A stretch of 30,996 bases of DNA, taken from assembly GCA_045132035.1 (NCBI GenBank), contig JBGURM010000031.1:1-30996 (forward strand). The letters are read 5' to 3'. Position 1 is the first letter of the stretch; every line of letters starts with the position of its first letter. The DNA comes from UBA2450 sp045132035. Lineage in GTDB: Bacteria; Bacillota_I; Bacilli_A; RFN20; CAG-826. The notes beneath the pieces are model-generated. The model worked only from the letters and a program-made list of their open reading frames with translations, was not told where the DNA came from and ran no database searches. The position numbers were made by a program, and so were the translations under genes. This document shows, piece after piece, positions 7,951 to 16,197 of the stretch.

Positions 7951-10254
7951 TTATTTGTTGTCTTTATTGAATAAGACGTCGTCAATATCTCCCCAGCAAT
8001 TTGCTTGAGCGGATTCAACGTGAATTCCAACTTCAACTTTTGCGTTAACAGGAATTTCAATGCCTTCCATTAAAGCGTCTTTATATCCATCTGCCCATTT
8101 AGTAATGACGTGTTTCTTTTGACTGACAATATTGCCATTAACTTTAACAAATAAGTAGATGTTTTGTGTACGTGGTCCCATTGGGTCAGAACCATTTCCA
8201 CCGCCTAAGAATGAAGCCTGCATCTTATATTTACCAGCCGCTAAAGTGGTAAATGTTTGGCTTAATTCAAAGTTAACGCCTTCACTATCTGTGGTCCAGA
8301 AGTGCGCTGCAAACCTACCTGTTTGTGGATTCTCATTAGTAACTTTAATAATGTGTGTGCTTGATAGTTTATCGTTTGTGGTCATTTTCCATGGACCATA
8401 ACTACCAGTTTCAAAAGAATAGTTTTCAATAAAGTTAAATTCCATAATAGTTAAGCGGCAATTAACTTCTTTTCCTTCAGCAATACCTTTAATGACATAT
8501 TTTGCATTGCCTTTTTCTTTAGCAGCTGCAATATCAAAGTCTTCCCACACTACAGGAATTGGTGATTTAGTGTCGTCGCAATATACAGCGTTAACAGTCT
8601 TTGGCAATTCAAAATCATCAGTGTCGTAATGAATAAGTTCAATATCTTCAACGCCATCAACAAATTTGTCGATTGTGTTTCCAAATCTCATTAAGTTAAA
8701 GACTTTAAGGGTTTCAAGTGGGTGACCTGTTGAATCAAAGAATGCTTGGTTATCAACCACTGTTCCTCCGCCACCGAGTTCACTGACGTCCTTATCATAT
8801 TCATGAGCGTAGCTAGATGCCCAACCACAGCCATATTTTTCCCATTTCGCCTTATTCTCTTCGTAATCTTTTCCACCAGCGCTAATCCAAGCACCTTCCC
8901 AATAACAAATGCCTAATCCGTTAGTGGTTTTATTAACGATTGTGTTTGTTAAATTAATTACATGGTTAATTTGTCCATGATATGTGAATGGGTAATCTTT
9001 CTTATCATAACCAGAAGTTGCACCAATTGTGTTTCCACCAAAATCAGTGTCTTCATCAGTGAAACAATAAGAAGTTTCTAAGACCATGACTCTCTTATTA
9101 TATTTAGCGGCAATTGTTGATAAGACATAAGAAAGGTTATCTAATGTTCCATGCCAATATGGATAATAAGATGAACCAAAAACATCATAATCAACGGTTG
9201 TAAGTCTAGCAGCCCAGTTAAGCATATTGTCAGTTTTCTCTGGGTTAGCAAAGTGTAAAGCAACTAAAGCGTTTGGGAAAACTTCTCTAACCGCTTTACT
9301 ACCAGCGTTCATTAAATCACAAACATCAACCCAAGCGCTTTCTCCAGCCATTTTGCCGCCATTAGTCTCATTTCCAACTTGAACCATGCCAACAACAATG
9401 TTTTCATCTTTAAGAGCTTGTAATGATGATTTTGTAAATTCATATAAAGCATTTACTTTATCTTCTCCATATAATGTTGCCCAAGCTTTAGGCGCCATTT
9501 GTTTAGAAGGATCAGCCCAGAAATCTGAATAATGGAAATCAACAAGAAGAGCCATATTATGTGCGGTTGCTCTTTTTCCGATTTTAATCGCGGTTTCTAA
9601 GTCGTTATGCCCACCACCATAAGAGTGACCTTCATTGTCATATGGATCATTCCAAATACGAACACGAATATAGTTAACTCCTGAATCGCTTAAAACTTGG
9701 AAGACATCAGCTTCATTTCCTTGATAATCATAATATTTAACTCCAGCTTCTTCTTCAGAAATAACACTAGAGATATCCATTCCTAAGATATAGTTTTGAT
9801 CAGTTAAATTTTCTACTTTTCTAACATATATTCCATCAGATGTTAATTTTGTATAAGTACGATTAAATGGATCAACATCAATTAAATCTTTTTTTGTGTA
9901 AACAGTTGCTTTAAATGTAACTGGATTATATTTGTAATTGTCATCTTCATCTTTTGATAAAGTCACAGTTGTGTTACCAGCTTTAACAGCGTGGAGTTTA
10001 TTATCCACTACACTGACAATTGATGGATCGTTACTTTTTAATGTGTAAGTACCAATATCATCATTACTGTTTTCAATACTCGCTCTTGGTGTAACGTCTT
10101 CTCCTCCTAACACAACAAAAGCTTCGCTACACACTAAATTACGCACTTCTTTTTCTTTTGGTTCTGGAATAGGAGTGTCACTACTTCCTCTAGGGTTACA
10201 AGACATTAGTAAGCCAACTGTAAATGGTACTAATAATAAATGTTTTAATTTCAT
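7951..10254 (-). CDS. Endo-beta-1,4-galactanase GH53, modular surface lipoprotein
   Basis: Cuts the beta-1,4-galactan side chains of pectin (arabinogalactan type I) outside the cell. A lipobox (LLMSC, Cys19) anchors the 767-aa protein. Domains in order: a BIG2-like Ig fold (about 40-125), the GH53 barrel (about 156-535), a second Ig-like domain (about 550-615) and a C-terminal jelly-roll (about 620-763) that resembles galactan-binding CBM61 or CBM4/9 modules. GH53 hallmarks include RVRIWNDPYD and DFHYSDFWADP. The acid/base is E296 in VGNET and the nucleophile E393 in LETSY. A strong AGGGAGG site precedes the ATG. It lies directly downstream of a second, cytoplasmic GH53 with a 12-bp gap. GH53 assignment is firm; the CBM family is tentative. 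Confidence 0.93.
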   Translation of the reverse strand: MKLKHLLLVPFTVGLLMSCNPRGSSDTPIPEPKEKEVRNLVCSEAFVVLGGEDVTPRASIENSNDDIGTYTLKSNDPSIVSVVDNKLHAVKAGNTTVTLSKDEDDNYKYNPVTFKATVYTKKDLIDVDPFNRTYTKLTSDGIYVRKVENLTDQNYILGMDISSVISEEEAGVKYYDYQGNEADVFQVLSDSGVNYIRVRIWNDPYDNEGHSYGGGHNDLETAIKIGKRATAHNMALLVDFHYSDFWADPSKQMAPKAWATLYGEDKVNALYEFTKSSLQALKDENIVVGMVQVGNETNGGKMAGESAWVDVCDLMNAGSKAVREVFPNALVALHFANPEKTDNMLNWAARLTTVDYDVFGSSYYPYWHGTLDNLSYVLSTIAAKYNKRVMVLETSYCFTDEDTDFGGNTIGATSGYDKKDYPFTYHGQINHVINLTNTIVNKTTNGLGICYWEGAWISAGGKDYEENKAKWEKYGCGWASSYAHEYDKDVSELGGGGTVVDNQAFFDSTGHPLETLKVFNLMRFGNTIDKFVDGVEDIELIHYDTDDFELPKTVNAVYCDDTKSPIPVVWEDFDIAAAKEKGNAKYVIKGIAEGKEVNCRLTIMEFNFIENYSFETGSYGPWKMTTNDKLSSTHIIKVTNENPQTGRFAAHFWTTDSEGVNFELSQTFTTLAAGKYKMQASFLGGGNGSDPMGPRTQNIYLFVKVNGNIVSQKKHVITKWADGYKDALMEGIEIPVNAKVEVGIHVESAQANCWGDIDDVLFNKDNK

Positions 10255-10266
10255 CTCTAATCCTCC

Positions 10267-11379
10267 CTATAATTTGTACTCATCTAATGCAGGTAACGAG
10301 TTTCCATCGTAATCAAATAAGCATTGATTCGCCCACTCATTACGAGTGTCTTTCGCGTTACTATGTTGATATATTTGGGCTTCTTCACTCGCCCAGCAAA
10401 TTCCTTCTCCAGGAATCCATGTTGGTTCCCAATAGTTCACAGCAATTAAGCCATGTTCTTTCGCGAGTTTTAAGAATTCACGAACAAATTTCCTTTGTCC
10501 TTCTTTGTCTGGATAATATGGCATCATCTTTAAGAAATCATCAATATTATCCGCATTAATCACTAAGTGTTTAGCTTTTCCATCTTCATCTTTTTTGTAA
10601 TCTAATAAAGTGAATGGAAATCCAAGTTCAGCGTTCATTACTGGAAGTCCAAATTCTCTTTGGACCATATCCATATTAGCGAAATATTCTTTGAAGTCAT
10701 GATGCCAGAATGGATAATATGATGAACCAACGATATCAATTTCAACTTTTCTATTTAATAAATTAGAAATGATTTCTCGATAAGCGTCTTGGTCATAACT
10801 TCTTTCTAAATGCAAAACAATCTTTGCATCAGGAAAGACTTCATGGCACGCTTTAATGCCAGATTTAAGGAAACTAGCAAAGCGATCAAAAGAAGCTTGC
10901 CTTTCTTCCCCATCTTCTAAGTGACCAAATGGCCAAAGCATTCCGTTAGTGATTTCATTTCCAATTTGAATCATATCAACTGGAATATCGTGTTTTTTAA
11001 TCTCTTCTAATGAGGATTTTGTGAATTTATATACTTCTTCAACGATCTCTTCGTAAGATAACTTGCTCCACGCTTTTGGAAGAAATTGTTTTGATGGGTC
11101 AACCCAAAAATCTGAATAATGGAAATCAATTAAATGATGGAAATCATATTTTTTAAGCATCTCTGCAAGTTCAATAAAATTTTTTAAATCACATGTACCT
11201 GCTAAATATGGTTTCCCGTTTTCATCATATGGGTCATTCCATATTCTAGTTCTAATTAAAGAGACACCATTTTGTTTAAATAACGCGAAAGGATCGACCT
11301 CTTTTCCGTTTTTTTTATAAACAGGATGAGAGATTCTTTGTTGCTCTAAATAAGTAGAGACATCAATTCCTAAAATCAT
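10267..11379 (-). CDS. Endo-beta-1,4-galactanase GH53, cytoplasmic
   Basis: Single-domain GH53 glycosidase of 370 aa. It begins straight at the first barrel strand (ILGIDVS at residues 2-8), with no signal peptide, lipobox or accessory domain, so it should act inside the cell on imported galacto-oligosaccharides. The family signatures RTRIWNDPYD and DFHYSDFWVDP are intact, with acid/base E142 (IGNEI) and nucleophile E251 (NAELG). The ATG overlaps the stop of the upstream zinc-ribbon gene by 4 bp (ATGA), which indicates translational coupling, so the start is secure. Most characterised GH53 enzymes are secreted, so this location is unusual. It may be an exo-acting or galactobiose/triose-processing variant; that is inference. 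Confidence 0.9.
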   Translation of the reverse strand: MILGIDVSTYLEQQRISHPVYKKNGKEVDPFALFKQNGVSLIRTRIWNDPYDENGKPYLAGTCDLKNFIELAEMLKKYDFHHLIDFHYSDFWVDPSKQFLPKAWSKLSYEEIVEEVYKFTKSSLEEIKKHDIPVDMIQIGNEITNGMLWPFGHLEDGEERQASFDRFASFLKSGIKACHEVFPDAKIVLHLERSYDQDAYREIISNLLNRKVEIDIVGSSYYPFWHHDFKEYFANMDMVQREFGLPVMNAELGFPFTLLDYKKDEDGKAKHLVINADNIDDFLKMMPYYPDKEGQRKFVREFLKLAKEHGLIAVNYWEPTWIPGEGICWASEEAQIYQHSNAKDTRNEWANQCLFDYDGNSLPALDEYKL

Positions 11380-11627
11380 TTGTCGTTATCCTCGTATTTG
11401 ATTGGTTCGTCATCTTCACCAAAGTCGGTGACTCTTTTATTAATCATTTTGTAACGATATTTTGCTTGTTCGTTTAAGCGAAGAACATCTTCTTCGTTTC
11501 CGTGATATCCACATCTTAAGCAATAATATTCGTCTTTTTCTTCGTCGTAGAACATGTCCATATCAATTTCACGCATGAAACATGCTGGACAACGATAATT
11601 TAAGCGGCCTTTCTTAGATTGAGACAT
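11376..11627 (-). CDS. Small zinc-ribbon protein
   Basis: An 83-aa hydrophilic protein with two knuckles, C13-P-A-C16 and C36-L-R-C39, arranged as one treble-clef/zinc-ribbon, followed by an acidic tail. A strong AAGGAGG ribosome site lies inside the end of the upstream gene. The reading frames overlap upstream by 28 bp and downstream by 4 bp, so it is firmly part of the operon. I recognise the zinc-ribbon architecture but not a named family. It could be a regulator, an RNA-binding accessory or a protein partner; no function is shown. There is no signal peptide. Confidence 0.72.
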   Translation of the reverse strand: MSQSKKGRLNYRCPACFMREIDMDMFYDEEKDEYYCLRCGYHGNEEDVLRLNEQAKYRYKMINKRVTDFGEDDEPIKYEDNDK

Positions 11628-13408
11628 GTTACTAGTCCTCCTTCTTTAAGAGTTTTTCCACTTCTTAAGTGGTACGCTGGAGAGAAGGCGATTCCTTCTT
11701 CAACTTCAAGATAATCGCCATTACCAGAAAAGACAATTGAGGTTTGAATATCTGGGATGACAATTTCTGCTTCTTTAGCGTGCTCAGATCTTATTTTTCT
11801 TCCCTTATAGAGATAATCCATCTTTTGATTATCAACTCTTAAGGTTACTTTACTTAAGTCTGCTTGATATTCGTTATTACCAAATCCACCAGTCATATAT
11901 TCAGTAAATGTCACTGGCTCACTAACTTTAGATAATAATTTTCTTTCGACTTTTAAGATGGATTTGCCATGTTCAAAAGTAAACACTGATTGAACAATAA
12001 TCTTTTCTCCTCCTAAAAGTAAATCGACTGGTTTAGTAGTAATGACTACATCTTCACCAACTTTTTCATATCTCGCCATTGTACGAGTCAAGCATAAATC
12101 AGTGGTTTCGCCTTTATAAGTAACTTGGCAGCTCTTATTAGTGCCTGCACCTGCGTAATGCGTAAAGAAACCAGCTCGATAGTTCGCTTGGATTAAATAT
12201 GGATAGGTCGCATCATAGACGTGATCTGTACCAATACCAACTTCAAAAGGAATTCTACTAGCGTATGGTCTTAAATCAATCATCGCTCCACCTTGATTGA
12301 AGTCTAAACATGTTCTCATATATGGGTCAACGTACCAGAAATATTGTTTGTTACTTCCATAAAGGATATCTTTCCATAAAGCACATTCAGGGGTGTTATA
12401 GTCTGGATGTTTTTTACGGTAATAATCAGCGAACTCACCCATAGTCATATCGATAAGTTCACCTTTTCTTTTAAGTTCACCATAATAATTCATCGCATCT
12501 TCATAAGATTGAGCGAGTAAATCATATGGGGCTTCCCATCTTCCTTTTTTATTTAACCATCCTGGTCCAACAAACATCATATTATAGGAATAGCCGTCAT
12601 TATATTTTCCTAAGTGACGATATTCATCGATTAAGTTGAATAAATATGGGAATTGCCATTTTCCTTCTTTGTCTTTGTAATAAATCATTCCACGAATAAC
12701 GTTTTGTGGGTGAGTTCCAAAGTTAGAGCCATTACCATCAAAACAAGCAAGTAAGTCTCTACTTAAATGTGGAATAGCGACAATTCCACTGTCATCATCT
12801 TTACTATAAGCTGGGCAGTGTGAATTAATTTTAGAAGGAATCCACGGATTCCATGGTCCACCATCTAAGAATGTGTACCAAGAGTTGTTACATGTGTGAT
12901 AAGCCTTAGAGCCTTCTTCCCAACATGTGGCAACCGCACATTTAACAGATGGGTATTGTTTCTTCATGTAGTTAATTGTGTAAGCATCCAAGAAATAACT
13001 TCCTGTGCTTTCTGGATAAAAACCAAATTTCTTATAGAATAAGCCAAAGACGTCATCGATAATCTTTTCTTTGTCTTCTTTTGAGAACATCCAAATGCAG
13101 AAATCTTCTGTCTTATACTTTTCTTTAAATTCTGGGCAAGGTAAGCCTAGAAGAGATAACGCTATTTCGTCGCCATATTTGTCGTGATGTTCTTTAACGA
13201 TTTCAACTAAGTCATCATTAAATAACGACGCATATGTCACGTGAATTGTAGTTTTTAAACCATTCTTATGAGCGGCTTCTTGTTGAAATAGGAAGATCCC
13301 TAAGGATTCTTTAACAACTTCCTTAGGGTCTTTACCGCTAGTTTTAGCAGCGTATTCTGGCGCTAATTCTGGGCGGTGAATGATGTTGACAATAAATTCA
13401 TTTTTCAT
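11600..13408 (-). CDS. DUF3863/DUF3864-like putative carbohydrate-active enzyme
   Basis: A 602-aa protein without a signal peptide. The N-terminal half (about 1-345) reads as an alpha/beta barrel: IVNIIHRP at the start, TIHVTYAS, and FYPESTGSYFLDAYTI. This is reminiscent of GH57/NodB-type (beta/alpha)7 barrels and, from memory, of the Pfam pair DUF3863/DUF3864 known from gut bacteria with a solved but functionally unassigned structure. The C-terminal half (about 370-600) is beta-rich and rich in aromatic residues, probably a beta-sandwich. It sits 5 bp after the pullulanase gene and overlaps the zinc-ribbon gene, so it shares their transcript. A role in glycan processing is implied by context only. 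The family assignment is recall, not a search result. Confidence 0.6.
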   Translation of the reverse strand: MKNEFIVNIIHRPELAPEYAAKTSGKDPKEVVKESLGIFLFQQEAAHKNGLKTTIHVTYASLFNDDLVEIVKEHHDKYGDEIALSLLGLPCPEFKEKYKTEDFCIWMFSKEDKEKIIDDVFGLFYKKFGFYPESTGSYFLDAYTINYMKKQYPSVKCAVATCWEEGSKAYHTCNNSWYTFLDGGPWNPWIPSKINSHCPAYSKDDDSGIVAIPHLSRDLLACFDGNGSNFGTHPQNVIRGMIYYKDKEGKWQFPYLFNLIDEYRHLGKYNDGYSYNMMFVGPGWLNKKGRWEAPYDLLAQSYEDAMNYYGELKRKGELIDMTMGEFADYYRKKHPDYNTPECALWKDILYGSNKQYFWYVDPYMRTCLDFNQGGAMIDLRPYASRIPFEVGIGTDHVYDATYPYLIQANYRAGFFTHYAGAGTNKSCQVTYKGETTDLCLTRTMARYEKVGEDVVITTKPVDLLLGGEKIIVQSVFTFEHGKSILKVERKLLSKVSEPVTFTEYMTGGFGNNEYQADLSKVTLRVDNQKMDYLYKGRKIRSEHAKEAEIVIPDIQTSIVFSGNGDYLEVEEGIAFSPAYHLRSGKTLKEGGLVTCLNLRKAA

Positions 13409-13413
13409 AACTA

Positions 13414-16077
13414 TTACGCTCTTTTTGCAATTAAGGTTTGATATTGTGAAGGAACAAAGCTTGCAGTTAATGAAGCACCAACTTCATTCAATCCTAATGT
13501 ATCGAGATAGACATTATATTCACTTAAGTTGATTGAGGTCTTTGCTCCTACACCATTACAGTGGATAACAACATATTGTTCGTTTCCATTATTAACTGTG
13601 TATTTAAGCACTGCTCCACCATCAAGTGTTTCAACATTAATCTTGCATGTACTTGCGTGTAAATCAGCAACATCTTGCTTAAATTTGATTAATGCCTTGT
13701 AGTTTTCATAAATACTAGCGTTAGTGATTAATAATTCATATTTGTATTGGTTAACGCTATCAGGTGATTGATAGGAGTTATGATCACCATTTTTGCTTCT
13801 TAAGAATTCTTCACCAGCAAGCATGAACGCTGTACCTTGAGAAGTAAAGACAATTGCATTAGCAAGAACCGCCATCTTATTGAAGTCTGTTCTTGAACTA
13901 ACTGATGGATTAGATTTCTTAATACGATCAATTAAAGTGTAATTATCGTGACATGTAACATAGTTAACAGTCTTATTTGGATCTTCAACTGCGTTAGTGG
14001 TTGCACCTTTAATACCATCTTTAATAGCAGCGATATCTTTAGCATCGATATTTTTAGTATCAGTAATCCAACCTTGAGAAGCATCGGAATTAAGTCCGCC
14101 TTTAATTAAAGCGTCTCTCATTTGGTCATTGAATTGACCGTATCCTTTATATTTAGATGCATTACTTTGCTTTGCGGAATTGGTTTCAAAGTTCTTCATT
14201 GCACTTGTTCCACCAGTCCATGGTTCGCCATAAATAACGATACCTGGATTGATAGTTTTACAAGCTTCAGTAAGTTTATTCATCGTAGTAATGTCATGTA
14301 ATCCCATTAAGTCAAATCTGAAACCACCTAATTTGTATTCTTTAGCCCAGAACTTAGTGGAATCAATCATGAATTTTCTCATCATTGGCATTTCACTAGC
14401 AGTTTCGTTTCCACAGCCAGAACCATTAGAAAGTTTGCCGTTAACATAACGATAGTAATAACCAGGCATAAGGACATCAAAGTTTGATCCACCAGCGTTA
14501 CTTACGTGATTATAAACAACGTCCATAATTGTGTTAATGCCAGCTTTATTAAACTCCATAATTACTGTTTTGAGTTCTCTAATTCTTGCATATCCATCAT
14601 GTGGATTAGAAGAATATAAGCCTTCAACAACATTGTAGTTAAGTGGATTATATCCCCAGTTAAATTTATATGTTGTTTCATCATTATCTTGATCAAATAT
14701 TGGAAGGAGTTGAACTGCGTTAACACCTAATTCTTTAATATGGTCAAAGCCTGTTTTAACTGTAACACTATTTTTGGTGAAGGTAGTACCTTCTTCAACC
14801 ATGCCTAAATATTTTCTTCTGTTAGCTTCACTTCCAGTCCAAGAGGAATGAGAAGTGACATCAGCAACGTGAGTTTCCCAAACAGTTAAAGCGTTTCTAT
14901 CAATTTGATGAGGAGTAACACTATCCCAACCAGTTGGATTGGTCTTTGAGAAATCAACGATTTGTCCTCTTAAACCATTAACACCAGCACTCTTTGCGTA
15001 TGGATCAACGATTTCAGTATTAACAAATTTTGAGTTAGTAACTGCGTATGTATAATATTTGCCAGCTAAATCTCCGTTAACTGTTATGGAGAAGATGCCT
15101 TTTTCTCCTCTACTCATAACATGTTCGGTATATTCATTACTACCTTTAGATGCATCAACTGCAGTTGGGGTACCGTTATCATAGATTCTTAACTTGATAG
15201 AACTTGAAACTGGTGACCAAACTTTGAATGTTGTTGATGTTGGAGAATAAGTAGCACCTAAATCATCTCCATCATAATTTAATTCATTGAAAATTCTTGA
15301 ATCATATAAGTTAGCGATACTGACTGTAGTGCTAATAGTTTTTCCACTCTTCAAAAATGTTGCTTCGAATTTATAAATAGAAGTAATAACGACTTCAGAA
15401 TGGTGACTTGGTAAAGCGAAAGTAAATGACTTGGAATTAACTCCAACACCTTCTGCAATTAAGAGTTCGTCTTTATATAACTTGTAGGAAGTCACCTTAT
15501 TTGTGGTTTCAACTTTAATATTATTTAAATCAGAGAATTCACAAACAGTGATATCATCCGCCATCGCTTTATTTGGGTTTGAATAAATATGAGGATCTCC
15601 ACTATAAACATAAACGTGATAGCAGTTATTCGCATCAGGAGTTAATGTGCTCTTATCAACAAATGCATCACTATCTGTCGCACCATCTTTTGACCAGCTA
15701 GCTAATTTACGAATAATAAATCCTGCTCTTCCATCTGGACACTCTCCTAAATATGAGAATGGATAATAACCAATAACACCAAAATCATCTTGATAATTGA
15801 AAGTATCAACTTTTTCATCATTACCAGATGGGTTTGATCCATCCCATAACCATAATCCCCAATCAGCGTATTTGTTATCATTACGACGATAATGGATTTG
15901 GAAAGATGGTTCATCCATCTTTGGAAGTTCTGTAGGAACTGTTACATCTCTAGCAGAAATGTCTTGTGGTGTGTATTGATAATCTTCATCATCACCGCCA
16001 CCAGTGGAATTACCACCTCCACATGCCACTAAAGATAAGAAAAATAAAACCGCAAATAGTAAAGCTCTTTTTTTCAT
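13414..16077 (-). CDS. pulA: Type I pullulanase, surface lipoprotein (GH13_14)
   Basis: Debranching enzyme that hydrolyses alpha-1,6 links of pullulan and branched starch. It is 887 aa when read from the ATG at 16077; a GTG six bases upstream (MIM-) is an alternative. Lipobox LSLVAC (about residue 20) then a Gly/Asp-rich tether. Domains: CBM41 (about 57-165, with WGLWLWDG), a beta domain (about 180-260), CBM48 (about 275-365, TFKVWSP) and the GH13 barrel (about 395-790) with FNWGYNP, the pullulanase signature. Catalytic residues are D589 (GFRFD), E618 (IYGEPW) and D711 (CHDN). It is the first gene of the pullulanase-galactanase unit. The ribosome site AGGAG lies 26 nt from the ATG, separated by a perfect palindrome (see regulatory entry). 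Confidence 0.93.
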   Translation of the reverse strand: MKKRALLFAVLFFLSLVACGGGNSTGGGDDEDYQYTPQDISARDVTVPTELPKMDEPSFQIHYRRNDNKYADWGLWLWDGSNPSGNDEKVDTFNYQDDFGVIGYYPFSYLGECPDGRAGFIIRKLASWSKDGATDSDAFVDKSTLTPDANNCYHVYVYSGDPHIYSNPNKAMADDITVCEFSDLNNIKVETTNKVTSYKLYKDELLIAEGVGVNSKSFTFALPSHHSEVVITSIYKFEATFLKSGKTISTTVSIANLYDSRIFNELNYDGDDLGATYSPTSTTFKVWSPVSSSIKLRIYDNGTPTAVDASKGSNEYTEHVMSRGEKGIFSITVNGDLAGKYYTYAVTNSKFVNTEIVDPYAKSAGVNGLRGQIVDFSKTNPTGWDSVTPHQIDRNALTVWETHVADVTSHSSWTGSEANRRKYLGMVEEGTTFTKNSVTVKTGFDHIKELGVNAVQLLPIFDQDNDETTYKFNWGYNPLNYNVVEGLYSSNPHDGYARIRELKTVIMEFNKAGINTIMDVVYNHVSNAGGSNFDVLMPGYYYRYVNGKLSNGSGCGNETASEMPMMRKFMIDSTKFWAKEYKLGGFRFDLMGLHDITTMNKLTEACKTINPGIVIYGEPWTGGTSAMKNFETNSAKQSNASKYKGYGQFNDQMRDALIKGGLNSDASQGWITDTKNIDAKDIAAIKDGIKGATTNAVEDPNKTVNYVTCHDNYTLIDRIKKSNPSVSSRTDFNKMAVLANAIVFTSQGTAFMLAGEEFLRSKNGDHNSYQSPDSVNQYKYELLITNASIYENYKALIKFKQDVADLHASTCKINVETLDGGAVLKYTVNNGNEQYVVIHCNGVGAKTSINLSEYNVYLDTLGLNEVGASLTASFVPSQYQTLIAKRA

Positions 16078-16120
16078 AATCACTTATTATCTTTAAAGAT
16101 AATCTCCTGATTAGATTATA
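16078..16120 (-). promoter_or_regulatory. Pullulanase promoter and hairpin-bridged ribosome site
   Basis: On the minus strand: a TATAAT -10 box (16120-16115), AGGAG (16108-16104), a perfect 18-bp palindrome ATTATCTTTAAAGATAAT (16103-16086), then 8 nt and the ATG. Unfolded, the Shine-Dalgarno is 26 nt from the start, too far to work. If the palindrome folds (6-bp stem), the distance falls to 8 nt, which is ideal. The palindrome could instead be, or also be, a repressor operator just after the transcription start. Confidence 0.5.
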
Positions 16121-16144
16121 ATAGTATTTATTTTAAAAATAAAT

Positions 16145-16176
16145 AAAAAAGAACCCTCAATCCGAGGATTAAGGGT
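16145..16176 (-). terminator. Rho-independent terminator
   Basis: On the minus strand a 10-bp stem (ACCCTTAATC with GATTGAGGGT, one G-T pair) with a CTCG loop is followed by TCTTTTTT. It ends the starch-binding lipoprotein transcript and isolates the pullulanase unit. Confidence 0.85.
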
Positions 16177-16197
16177 CTTTAAATTGCTAAGCAAATA

